53,817 nt of DNA from positions 1 through 53,817 of the forward strand of contig VBIU01000013.1 in NCBI GenBank assembly GCA_005880945.1, written 5' to 3'. This stretch comes from Chloroflexota bacterium (GTDB taxonomy: Bacteria > Chloroflexota > Dormibacteria > Dormibacterales > Dormibacteraceae). The notes under the pieces were generated by a model. It was not told where the DNA came from. It was given only the letters and a program-made list of their open reading frames with translations, and did not search any database. Both the position numbers and the translations under genes were made by a program. Of this stretch, positions 39,652 through 46,824 are shown in pieces. The stretch's first letter is position 1. Every line of letters begins with the position of its first letter.

Positions 39652-40637
39652 CACCCGCGCAGGTCGACCTCCCAAGACTCGAGCACCTCGTCCCCCCGGA
39701 CCACGTGCATCTGCTGGTGATACGCGACGGTCGGGTCCACGTGCGCGGGCAGGACACGAACCTGGTCGCCGATCGCCGCCGATGTCTCTGGCACGAATGT
39801 GATGTGCTCGTCGGACACGATCAAAACGGTGCTGCCGTCGGCTATGTCCGGCTTGCCGTGGTCCATGGCCAGCGCCTTGAGGCCACAGTTGGCAACGGCA
39901 TAACCGTCAGTGGATGCGGAGATCACCGTCGCGAGGACGCTCAGCGCTTGTTTGAAAGGCAGGCCGAGCTTCGCGTAGGCCGTGTCCATCAGCGCGTACG
40001 AGCCAGCCTGGATCTCGTTGGCCCAGGTATTGATGTCATAGCTGCCAGTGGCGCCGGCGGAGATGATGTCGCCGCCGACCGCTGTGTGGGCCTTGACCAG
40101 CAACTCCATGGAGGCGGCCACCAGCTCCTGGCGCAGAGCTCGATCGTCCAGACCGACCGCATGGCCCTCGTAACCCATGACGCCTCGCACGGTCAGGCCG
40201 CGGCTTCGCGCCATCTCGGCCAGCTGGCCCGCGTTGTCGGGCGGACATCCACATCGTGGGAGGCCGACGTTGACGTCGATCACAACTTCTTTGACGCCGC
40301 CTTTGACCGCGGCCTCGATCGTTTGCAGCGAGTCGACCGCCAGGGTGACTCGCGCATCGAGGCGGCCGAGCCTTGTCGCGTCCAGCACCTCATTGGCGAG
40401 GAGGAGGTCATCGCCAAGCCCGGCAGCGGCCATGCCCTCGACCTCGCGGATCGTGGCGCAGGTGAATGACCGGTGACCCTTTCCCGCCTGGCGCTGCGCC
40501 AGCGCGGTGCACTTGTGAGCCTTGACATGCGGCCTCAAGCGTGCGCCGGGCAGGGCGAGAGCCATGGTGGCGAGGTTGTGCTCGAAAGCGTCGGCGTCGA
40601 CGAGCAGGGCCGGGGTTACCAACTCCCCGATACGCAT
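39648..40637 (-). CDS. D-threonine-aldolase-type PLP enzyme (alanine-racemase fold)
   Basis: This 329-residue fold-type III PLP enzyme carries its lysine in RLRPHVKAHKCTALAQ. VIDVNVGLPRCGCPP and ISAGATGSYDINTWANEIQAG line the cofactor pocket. The metal site near the end reads LPAHVDPT: a His-x-Asp pair as in D-threonine aldolases, rather than the His-x-Cys of D-serine dehydratases. TAGGCT ends 6 bp before the ATG with no Shine-Dalgarno. It is coupled to the lactone-oxidase-type gene. Function inferred: aldol cleavage of a D-beta-hydroxy-amino acid. Confidence 0.86.
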   Translation of the reverse strand: MRIGELVTPALLVDADAFEHNLATMALALPGARLRPHVKAHKCTALAQRQAGKGHRSFTCATIREVEGMAAAGLGDDLLLANEVLDATRLGRLDARVTLAVDSLQTIEAAVKGGVKEVVIDVNVGLPRCGCPPDNAGQLAEMARSRGLTVRGVMGYEGHAVGLDDRALRQELVAASMELLVKAHTAVGGDIISAGATGSYDINTWANEIQAGSYALMDTAYAKLGLPFKQALSVLATVISASTDGYAVANCGLKALAMDHGKPDIADGSTVLIVSDEHITFVPETSAAIGDQVRVLPAHVDPTVAYHQQMHVVRGDEVLESWEVDLRGW

Positions 40638-40643
40638 CGGGTC

Positions 40644-40649
40644 AGCCTA
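40644..40649 (-). promoter_or_regulatory. -10 box TAGGCT for the PLP enzyme gene (leaderless)
   Basis: TAGGCT on the minus strand is followed by GACCCG (6 bp) and the ATG at 40637. Confidence 0.5.
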
Positions 40650-40682
40650 CCTGAGCCCGGACAGCTCGTACTCAGACGCCGA

Positions 40683-40708
40683 CAGGGCCGGACAAGCGCC
40701 CGGCCCTG
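40683..40708 (-). terminator. Hairpin after the S53 peptidase gene
   Basis: CAGGGCCGG and CCGGCCCTG pair perfectly (9 bp) around an 8-nt loop, 12 bp past the peptidase stop. There is no T-tract, so termination is less certain than the hairpin itself. Confidence 0.45.
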
Positions 40709-40720
40709 CCATTGAAAGGT

Positions 40721-42184
40721 CTAGCTGCCGTGAACGGCGGCGATCAGGTCGGGAACGAGGTTGACCGCATTCGGAGTACCGAGCCCGGTGACCGGGTCCC
40801 AACCGGCGGTCGCGGCGTAGTTGGGGTCCTGTGGGTTCTGGAATTGGTCGTTGTTGCCGGTATTGACGTCGAAGAAATCGTTCGCATAACGGGCCGGGTT
40901 GCTGCCGATCTTGTAGAAGGCGTCGTTGAGGAAGCCCAGCGGGGCTCCGTTGACCTGGTCGGCGATGGCGGCCACTGCGGCGAATGTCGGCGACGAGACG
41001 CTGGTGCCGCCGACGACGAACCAGCTTCCTCCGTCGTAGACGAGCACGCCGGTGCGCGAGCTTGCTTCCATGCCGACGTCAGGGATTCCACGCATGTTGT
41101 TCGTGTTCGCGCCAGTGTTGCTGCCCGGAGGCAGCGTGCTCTGGTAGGCGGGCTTGCCGAACACGTGGCTGAATCCGCCGCCGGCAATCACCCAACCGAT
41201 TTCGGTCACGCCTGGGTTCGACTGGCAGTTGATGGGCGGAGACACGCTGTCGGCCACCCTGGAGCCGGTGTTCGCGTTGGCGCAGAGGTAGGTCCCGCCC
41301 ACTGACGTCACCAGCGGGTCCGAGCCCGGCCAGATGACGCTTGGGAAGGGAATCACGGGATTCGCATTCGGACCGCTCACAGGCGACTTCATGACGTTGG
41401 CGTTGCCGCCGTCGCCCGATGATGCGAAGACGCTCACGCCGTTAGCCTTCGCCGACTTGAAGGCGCCGCGCAGGTTCTCGAGCGCAGCGGTGCCACCGTT
41501 GAACGACTCCTCGGCCGCGCCGAAGCTCTGGCTGATGACCTGGGCCAAGCCATGGTCGATCACGTACTGCTCGGCGTTCATCATCTGCGGGAAGCCGGGC
41601 ACTCCGAGCGTCTCGGCGGTCGGCGAGGTGACGAGCAGCACGTTCGCCCGAGGAGCGACCGCGTGCACCCATTCGACGTCGAGGGACACCTCGACCGACC
41701 AGGCGGATCGATCTTGCTGATGGCCGTTCCCTGTGGACTTGGCGTCGGTGCAGGCCTGGACGCAGAGGATGTTGAACGTCGGGTCTCCTGGCGCGCACGT
41801 GTAGTTGTCCTCACCACACATGTGAGGCAGGTTGAACTGGGTGCTGAAGTTGTTGAGGTCTGCCCTGATGGTCTGGCTCCCGAACGAATCGACCACGGCG
41901 ACGGTGACCCCTTGGCCCTTGTTGCCCGCGTCGTGGAGCTGTTTCAGGTTGTACGCGATCGAGTACGGGCCCGGTGCCCAGCATCGGCGGCCGATCGCGT
42001 TGCAGGCGGCCTGGCTGGGAGGGGTCGGGCCTGTGTTGACCAGTTGGTAGTCAGTGGCCAGCGGTCGCGGTATCGCGGCCAGGGCAGCCGGCACAGGCGC
42101 CCACGATGTCCCGAAAGCCAGTGCGGTGGTGCCGGCGACGGCCGCCCACCGACGAACCGAAATAAGACTGCGGGTCCATTGCAT
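40721..42184 (-). CDS. S53 (sedolisin) serine peptidase without a prodomain
   Basis: This 487-residue exported acid protease has a signal peptide (residues 1-37, ending PAALAA). The catalytic Glu165 and Asp169 are in WSVEVSLDVEWVHAVAP; Ser is in VVGGTSVSSPTFAAVAA (GGTS in place of SGTS). The C-terminal calcium site is in FFDVNTGNNDQF and AGWDPVTGLGTPN. Between the signal and the catalytic domain only about 35 residues exist, so the 150-200-residue activation prodomain of kumamolisin-type enzymes is missing. AAGGGGGA stands about 7 bp before ATG 42184. Confidence 0.9.
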   Translation of the reverse strand: MQWTRSLISVRRWAAVAGTTALAFGTSWAPVPAALAAIPRPLATDYQLVNTGPTPPSQAACNAIGRRCWAPGPYSIAYNLKQLHDAGNKGQGVTVAVVDSFGSQTIRADLNNFSTQFNLPHMCGEDNYTCAPGDPTFNILCVQACTDAKSTGNGHQQDRSAWSVEVSLDVEWVHAVAPRANVLLVTSPTAETLGVPGFPQMMNAEQYVIDHGLAQVISQSFGAAEESFNGGTAALENLRGAFKSAKANGVSVFASSGDGGNANVMKSPVSGPNANPVIPFPSVIWPGSDPLVTSVGGTYLCANANTGSRVADSVSPPINCQSNPGVTEIGWVIAGGGFSHVFGKPAYQSTLPPGSNTGANTNNMRGIPDVGMEASSRTGVLVYDGGSWFVVGGTSVSSPTFAAVAAIADQVNGAPLGFLNDAFYKIGSNPARYANDFFDVNTGNNDQFQNPQDPNYAATAGWDPVTGLGTPNAVNLVPDLIAAVHGS

Positions 42185-42376
42185 ACGAAATCCCCCTTGC
42201 GCAAACACCCTTCGCTTCCAGCGGCGGCTGGGACCGCCTCCGATTGTCGTTGCCGACAGAAGCCCATGTCAACTGAGGCACGGGGCCGCCCGCTGGCCGG
42301 TGGCGGGACATCGCAGTCGAGCATCGGCAGGTTCGAAGAGCCTTGTCACCGGAGTAGGGTGAGCTCCAGAGACTAA

Positions 42377-43000
42377 ATGGACGTTGCTCTCGTACCGTTC
42401 CTCGGCTTATGGACACTGATGATGGCGGCGATGATGCTGCCGTCGGCGATGCCCATGATCCTGGTGCATCGGCGCGGGGTCGCGGGGCAGGCTCGCATCC
42501 AGACTGAGCTGAGAACCGGGATCTTCGTCGGGGCCTATGTGCTGGTCTGGGGTGCTGCCGGCATCGCGGTGTGGATCGCCGCCCGGATCAGCGATGCGCT
42601 CCTCCCGATGGGGGCCCGGCCGTTCGCAGTCGCGGCCATCTTGCTTCTCGCCGGCGCTTACCAGTTCACACCCCTGAAGTCGGCCTGCTTGCGGGTCTGC
42701 CGCAGCCCCATGGACTTCCTCCTGACCCACTGGTATCCAGGCGTGGCAGGTGAGGTCCGCCTGGGACTGGAGCACGGCCTCTACTGCCTGGCCTGTTGCT
42801 GGGCTCTGATGGCCGTGTTCGTGGGCGCGGGCGCGATGGGCCTCCTGTGGGCCGTGATCATCGCGGTGGTTGTATTCGTGGAGAAGGTTTTGCCACGGGG
42901 GGTGGCGTTCGGTCGTGTAATCGGGACCGCCCTTATCGCCGGCGCCTTGCTGGTTGCGGTACGGCCGGAGATTGCGCAGTCTCTTGCAGGCAAGATGTGA
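42377..43000 (+). CDS. DUF2182 integral membrane protein
   Basis: This 207-residue protein has about six membrane spans. WTLMMAAMMLPSAMPMIL, YQFTPLKSACLRVCRSP and YCLACCWALMAVFV are diagnostic of DUF2182, described as a predicted metal-binding membrane family with conserved Cys. It is followed 16 bp later by a DUF1326 gene, a pairing seen in many genomes. Function is unknown; metal handling has been suggested from the Cys and Met residues. Confidence 0.88.
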   Translation: MDVALVPFLGLWTLMMAAMMLPSAMPMILVHRRGVAGQARIQTELRTGIFVGAYVLVWGAAGIAVWIAARISDALLPMGARPFAVAAILLLAGAYQFTPLKSACLRVCRSPMDFLLTHWYPGVAGEVRLGLEHGLYCLACCWALMAVFVGAGAMGLLWAVIIAVVVFVEKVLPRGVAFGRVIGTALIAGALLVAVRPEIAQSLAGKM

Positions 43001-43016
43001 GGTTGGAGGCAGTGAC

Positions 43017-43637
43017 ATGGCAGCCGTGAAGCCGACTAACTGGATGATGAAGGGCCAGGTCGTCATCTCCTGCAACTGCGATTACGGGTGTCCCTGCAAC
43101 GTGAATGGTCGCCCGACCAGCGGCAAGTGTGAGGGCGGTTGGACATGGCACGTCGAACAGGGGTCGTATGGCGACCTGCGGCTCGATGGCCTGAACATCG
43201 GCCTCTACGCGAACTGGCCCGCCGCGATCCACGAGGGAAACGGGATAGCGACCTGCTTGGTCGACGAGCGCGCCGACGAACCGCAGCGCACCGCGCTGCG
43301 CGGGCTTCTCGAGGGGAGCGGCGGCGGTCCCTGGGCGATCTTCCGCAAGACATTCAGCGAGCTGCACGGACCCCGTTACGTGCGCTACGACGTGGATGCG
43401 GAAACGCACCTGCCGCGCGTCAGGGCGGAAGGGGCGCTCGCGGTCGAGACGGAGTACATCCTCAATCCGGTCACGAAGGAGACGATCCACCCGCGCGTCG
43501 TCCTTCCTGAAGGCCTGGTCGTGAAGGAGGCGGCTCTGGTCGGCACCAAAGAGTTCACGGTGCGTGATGACCACGTGAACTACGACCATTCAGGAAGGTA
43601 CGGCGCGTTCGGATTCTTTCAGTACTTCGGGCCTTAG
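43017..43637 (+). CDS. DUF1326 protein
   Basis: This 206-residue soluble protein has the Cys-rich start GQVVISCNCDYGCPCNVNG and a conserved core (NGIATCLVDE, IFRKTFSELHGPRY, GAFGFFQYFG). DUF1326 is uncharacterised and usually accompanies DUF2182. GGAGG lies 7 bp before the ATG. The CNCDYGCPC cluster resembles a metal-binding site and could exchange metal with the membrane partner, which is inference. Confidence 0.9.
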   Translation: MAAVKPTNWMMKGQVVISCNCDYGCPCNVNGRPTSGKCEGGWTWHVEQGSYGDLRLDGLNIGLYANWPAAIHEGNGIATCLVDERADEPQRTALRGLLEGSGGGPWAIFRKTFSELHGPRYVRYDVDAETHLPRVRAEGALAVETEYILNPVTKETIHPRVVLPEGLVVKEAALVGTKEFTVRDDHVNYDHSGRYGAFGFFQYFGP

Positions 43638-43700
43638 GCCGGCTGCAGGAGACTCGGCACACCAGGTTCGATCGGCTGCGCCGCGGGCCGAAGGCGACGC

Positions 43701-44171
43701 CTACCTCTCGTACCAGCCCTCCAGGAAGGCCCGTCCCAGTGTGCCCTTGAACAGGTTGAACATCAGCCAGGCGGGCGTCGCTTCCCGGTCAATCTCGATC
43801 TTCTCGGCCTCAAGGGCGAGGGCCGCGAAGATGTAGCGGTGCCGCCCATGACCGGCCCCCGGCGGAAGCCTCGAGCCGGACTCGTCGCCGGCGCCGGTTG
43901 GCAACTCCGTGACGTTGCCCGGAATGTTCACCACGGCCCAGTGCCAGAAGCCAGAGACCGTAGGGGCTTCGGGATCGCACATGGTGACCACAAAGCTCTT
44001 CGTCCCTGAGGGGAAGCCGCTCCAGGAAAGTTGCGGGGAGACGTCCTGCCCCCCGGCGCCGAATATGCCGCTGACCTGCGGCATCGCCAGCTTCTCACCT
44101 TCCCGCAGGTCGCTGCTGGTGAGTGAGAAGGAGGCCGCCCGGGGCAGGTGGTCGTAGGGATTCCAGCTCAT
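43701..44171 (-). CDS. YbhB/YbcL-family (PEBP, Raf-kinase-inhibitor-like) protein
   Basis: This 156-residue PEBP-fold protein has SPQLSWSGFPSGTKSFVVTMCDPEAPTVSG (ligand-pocket DPxxP) and FWHWAVVNIPGNV plus HRYIFAALALE. Bacterial members bind small anions or phosphates and have no fixed function. AGGAGA stands about 9 bp before the ATG. It is a single gene, convergent with the DUF1326 gene. Confidence 0.9.
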   Translation of the reverse strand: MSWNPYDHLPRAASFSLTSSDLREGEKLAMPQVSGIFGAGGQDVSPQLSWSGFPSGTKSFVVTMCDPEAPTVSGFWHWAVVNIPGNVTELPTGAGDESGSRLPPGAGHGRHRYIFAALALEAEKIEIDREATPAWLMFNLFKGTLGRAFLEGWYER

Positions 44172-44285
44172 TTGGACTTCTCCTATCTTGCGCCGGGGAG
44201 GTGAATCGCCAGTCTACAGCCCAGCCGGGCGAGACCTAAGCGGAGCGGCAAGGGAGAGGAGGGGGAGAGATTTGCGTCTCGCTAC

Positions 44286-44513
44286 TTACTGATTCCTTGA
44301 GCCGTCGGCGTCCGCTCTCGGCTTAACGCCTAGCAGCCTCCGCAAGGTGGCGACCCGGCGTTTTACCTCAGGCGGAAGCTTTTCTTCGTCGATTCGACTG
44401 GTCCGGCCCGCCACCCAGCGGGTCACCCGAAGCTGCCACCAGGTGCCTACGACTACCAGCCCCAATGGCACGGCAATGATTACCGCCCATATGAAGACAG
44501 TTCCCCAATCCAC
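44286..44513 (-). CDS. Small single-span membrane protein, 75 aa
   Basis: This 75-residue protein has one N-terminal membrane span (residues 4-26, VFIWAVIIAVPLGLVVVGTW) and a basic cytosolic tail (VAGRTSRIDEEKLPPEVKRRVATLRRLLG). It has no recognisable family. It starts with GTG. Its coding character is good (GC-rich third positions), but no ribosome site or promoter is obvious. The 100 bp before it (44172-44285) hold nothing I recognise. Confidence 0.55.
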   Translation of the reverse strand: MDWGTVFIWAVIIAVPLGLVVVGTWWQLRVTRWVAGRTSRIDEEKLPPEVKRRVATLRRLLGVKPRADADGSRNQ

Positions 44514-44588
44514 GCAATCGTGATTGTCTTCCAGCCTGGACTACCTAGACGGGATGACGGCGCAGAGCCCAATCGCACGCGAGTCGAG

Positions 44589-44678
44589 CGGAGAGGGAGA
44601 GATTTGAACTCTCGATGGGCCAGTGACCCATAACGGTTTTCGAGACCGTCGCCTTCAACCGGACTCGGCCACCTCTCC
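44589..44678 (-). tRNA. tRNA-Ser(CGA)
   Basis: The acceptor pairs GGAGAGG with CCTCTCC, discriminator G, CCA not encoded. The anticodon stem ACGGT/ACCGT has loop CTCGAAA (anticodon CGA). A long variable arm (TATGGGTCACTGGCCCATC) is typical of class II tRNA-Ser. T-arm GAGAG-TTCAAAT-CTCTC. Together with tRNA-Asp this fills most of the 44514-44953 gene-free stretch. Confidence 0.95.
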
Positions 44679-44715
44679 AGAGCCTTGCGCAGTCCGTCCA
44701 TCGCGTGGGGTTGCA

Positions 44716-44794
44716 TGGCGGTCCCGACCGGATTCGAACCGGCGTTCTCGGCCTTGACAGGGCCGCGTGTTTGGCCAGGCTACACCACGGGACC
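44716..44794 (-). tRNA. tRNA-Asp(GTC)
   Basis: The acceptor pairs GGTCCCG with CGGGACC; discriminator G and encoded CCA. The anticodon stem CGGCC/GGCCG encloses CTGTCAA (anticodon GTC). T-arm GCCGG-TTCGAAT-CCGGT. It lies 37 bp from tRNA-Ser on the same strand, so the two may be co-transcribed. Confidence 0.95.
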
Positions 44795-44938
44795 GACGGC
44801 GGCTAAGTCTACCAGCGGGTGGATCGACGCCTGGCGCTGGGGAGTGCCCTGCAAGCTCAGACGTGTCCCGATCGGGGTTGTCCTGAGCTCGGACGCCCCC
44901 ATCCAGCCCCGCGGGAGGGGAGGTGACGACCTCACACC

Positions 44939-44944
44939 TATAAT
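44939..44944 (+). promoter_or_regulatory. -10 box TATAAT (consensus) for the cNBD-CpaE gene (leaderless)
   Basis: TATAAT lies 9 bp before GTG 44954. The GGAGGTGA 15-22 bp before it would be upstream of the transcript start, so it is not used as a ribosome site. This favours GTG 44954 over the in-frame TTG 44948. Confidence 0.55.
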
Positions 44945-44953
44945 TCGTTGGCG

Positions 44954-46231
44954 GTGAGCGACAGCCAGCGTATGGGCGGAGGATCGCCCGACGATCTGAG
45001 GAAGCGTTTTCAGATCCTCGAGCGCGTGGCCATCTTCTTCACGCTGCCCGACAACGTCCTCCACGCCCTGGCCCGGCGCCTGGCGCCCGCCTCCGCGAGC
45101 AGGGGCTCGGTCATCGTCCACCAGGGCGATCCCGGGGACACCATGTTCGTGGTCGAATCCGGGCGCTGCGAGGTATTCGTCGAGGAGTCCCCGGGCCACA
45201 CCATCACGATCGCTCTGATGGGCCCCGACGACTTCTTCGGCGAGATGGCCCTGATCTCGGAGGAGACGCGGACCGCCAGCGTGCGAGCCCTCGAGGACTG
45301 CGTGCTGCTGACTCTCGACCGCAAGACTCTCTACGAGACCCTCCCCGCCGACTCCGACGCGATCATCGAGCTCACCAAGCTGGTCGAGCAGCGCAAGGAC
45401 ACGCTGCCCAACCTCATCGCCAGGGCGAGGATGGTCGCGCCCGAACAAGCGGCATCGACAGTCGCCGTCTACTCACCCAAGGGTGGGTCTGGCCGCACCA
45501 CGGTCGCCGTCAACCTGGCGGCAGCGCTCGGAAAGCGTTTCCCAGGCGAGGTGCTGCTGGTCGACCTCGCGCTCCCCTACAACCACGCGGCCCTCATCTC
45601 ATACCTGACGCCGACCGGATGCCTGGCGGCCGCGAGCCAGGTGCCGCCCGCCAACTTCGAGGAAGCTGTGCTGGGCGCGATCCTCCATCACCCGGGCGGG
45701 ATGATGCTGCTGCCGGGCGTGCTGCGCGCTGAGCAGGCTGACCTCATCACCGTCGACCTCGTCAACCGCGCGATGGGGATACTCGTAAACGCCTTCCGCT
45801 ACATCGTGTTCGACCTTGGCGTCGCGTTCACCGACATCGTGATCAGCGTGCTCGACCACTCTCAGCGGGTCCTCGTCCTCGTAACGCCTGAGCTTTCTTC
45901 ACTCAAGGACGTCGGCGAGCTGTTGAACATCTTTACCAACGTGCTGAACATCGTGCCCGGGCGGGTCATCCTCGCCCTCAACAACAAGGTGCCGAAGTCG
46001 GTGGTAGGCAAAGAGGACGTGATCCGTACGCTCAAACAGGAGCTTGCCGTCGAGATCGACTTCGACGGTACAAAGCCTGACGAGGCCGCGGTCAAGGGCG
46101 AGATCCTGGTCCTCACTGATCCCAAGAGCGCCATCTCCCGGGGCGCCGAGCAGCTGGCGCAGCTCATCTCCGGCCAGACGTCCGCCGAGGCCAAGGGAGC
46201 CAGGAAGGGGTTCAAGCTCGGAAAGAGCTAG
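44954..46231 (+). CDS. Cyclic-nucleotide-binding domain fused to a CpaE/MinD-like ATPase
   Basis: This protein of about 425 residues joins an N-terminal CRP-type cNMP-binding domain with a MinD/ParA/CpaE-like ATPase. The first domain spans residues 18-135, with VIVHQGDPGDTMFVVESG and the phosphate-binding cassette FFGEMALISEETRTASV. The ATPase has deviant Walker A VYSPKGGSGRTTVAVNLA, YIVFDLGVAF and NNKVPKSVVGKEDV. CpaE-type proteins position pili and secretion machines; here a cyclic nucleotide may control the ATPase. The C-terminus is basic (GARKGFKLGKS). No pilus genes are in the window. Confidence 0.88.
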   Translation: MSDSQRMGGGSPDDLRKRFQILERVAIFFTLPDNVLHALARRLAPASASRGSVIVHQGDPGDTMFVVESGRCEVFVEESPGHTITIALMGPDDFFGEMALISEETRTASVRALEDCVLLTLDRKTLYETLPADSDAIIELTKLVEQRKDTLPNLIARARMVAPEQAASTVAVYSPKGGSGRTTVAVNLAAALGKRFPGEVLLVDLALPYNHAALISYLTPTGCLAAASQVPPANFEEAVLGAILHHPGGMMLLPGVLRAEQADLITVDLVNRAMGILVNAFRYIVFDLGVAFTDIVISVLDHSQRVLVLVTPELSSLKDVGELLNIFTNVLNIVPGRVILALNNKVPKSVVGKEDVIRTLKQELAVEIDFDGTKPDEAAVKGEILVLTDPKSAISRGAEQLAQLISGQTSAEAKGARKGFKLGKS

Positions 46232-46268
46232 AAGCTCTCGTCGGGCGGTAGTCGCCGCAGGCGCTCCA

Positions 46269-46320
46269 CGTCCCCTCAGGCGGGCTTCGCCCGCCACCTC
46301 CCCGCGAGCGGGGAGGACAA
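46269..46320. repeat. Double-hairpin dispersed repeat, copy C
   Basis: CGTCCCCTCAGG, hairpin CGGGC-TTC-GCCCG, CCACCTCCCCGCG-AGCGGGGAGG, ACAACCC. It lies between the cNBD-CpaE gene and the Fe-S carrier gene. Confidence 0.75.
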
Positions 46321-46369
46321 CCCGTTTAATGCCCTTTCGGAAACCATCAAGGGCCCTAGAACGACGTGC

Positions 46370-46375
46370 TACCAT
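46370..46375 (+). promoter_or_regulatory. -10 box TACCAT for the A-type Fe-S carrier (leaderless)
   Basis: TACCAT is followed by CGGAGT (6 bp) and GTG 46382, with no room for a Shine-Dalgarno. Confidence 0.5.
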
Positions 46376-46381
46376 CGGAGT

Positions 46382-46762
46382 GTGATCGAACAAGCTGTCG
46401 TCTCACTAACCCCCGACGCGCAGTCTCACCTCAAGCAGCTCCTGGCCAAGGAAGGCAACCCGCAGCTCGCCCTCCGCATCTTTGTGAGCGGCGGCGGCTG
46501 CTCCGGGATGCAGTACGGAATGGCCTTCGACGACATGCGCCGCGCCGACGACCTGGTGGTCGATCAGGACGGCGTCCAGATCATCGTCGACGATTTCAGC
46601 GCCCCCTACATCCGAGGTTCCGAGATCGACTACGTCGACAGCCTGATGGGCGCGGGCTTCACCGTCCACAACCCGAACGCCGTCCACTCCTGCTCGTGTG
46701 GCACCTCGTTCGACACCGGCGACGACGCGGGCGAAGCCAAGGCTTGCGGCTGCGGCCACTAA
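46382..46762 (+). CDS. A-type iron-sulfur carrier (ErpA/IscA/HesB family)
   Basis: This 126-residue Fe-S assembly/transfer protein has the three conserved cluster Cys: GGGCSGMQYGMAF and HSCSCGTSF. The C-terminal extension GEAKACGCGH adds two more Cys. It receives [2Fe-2S] or [4Fe-4S] clusters and passes them to apo-enzymes. No isc/suf genes are nearby. It starts with GTG in leaderless fashion and ends at a strong terminator (46784-46818). Confidence 0.92.
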   Translation: MIEQAVVSLTPDAQSHLKQLLAKEGNPQLALRIFVSGGGCSGMQYGMAFDDMRRADDLVVDQDGVQIIVDDFSAPYIRGSEIDYVDSLMGAGFTVHNPNAVHSCSCGTSFDTGDDAGEAKACGCGH

Positions 46763-46783
46763 ACCTATAGGTCGATAAACCCA

Positions 46784-46818
46784 GGGCGCCGGCCTTCGGC
46801 CGGCGCCCTTATCTTTTT
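46784..46818 (+). terminator. Rho-independent terminator after the Fe-S carrier
   Basis: GGGCGCCGGCC-TTC-GGCCGGCGCCC stem, followed by TTATCTTTTT. The T-rich tail also contains TATCTT, the only candidate -10 box for the next gene. Confidence 0.9.
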
Positions 46819-46824
46819 CCCAGG

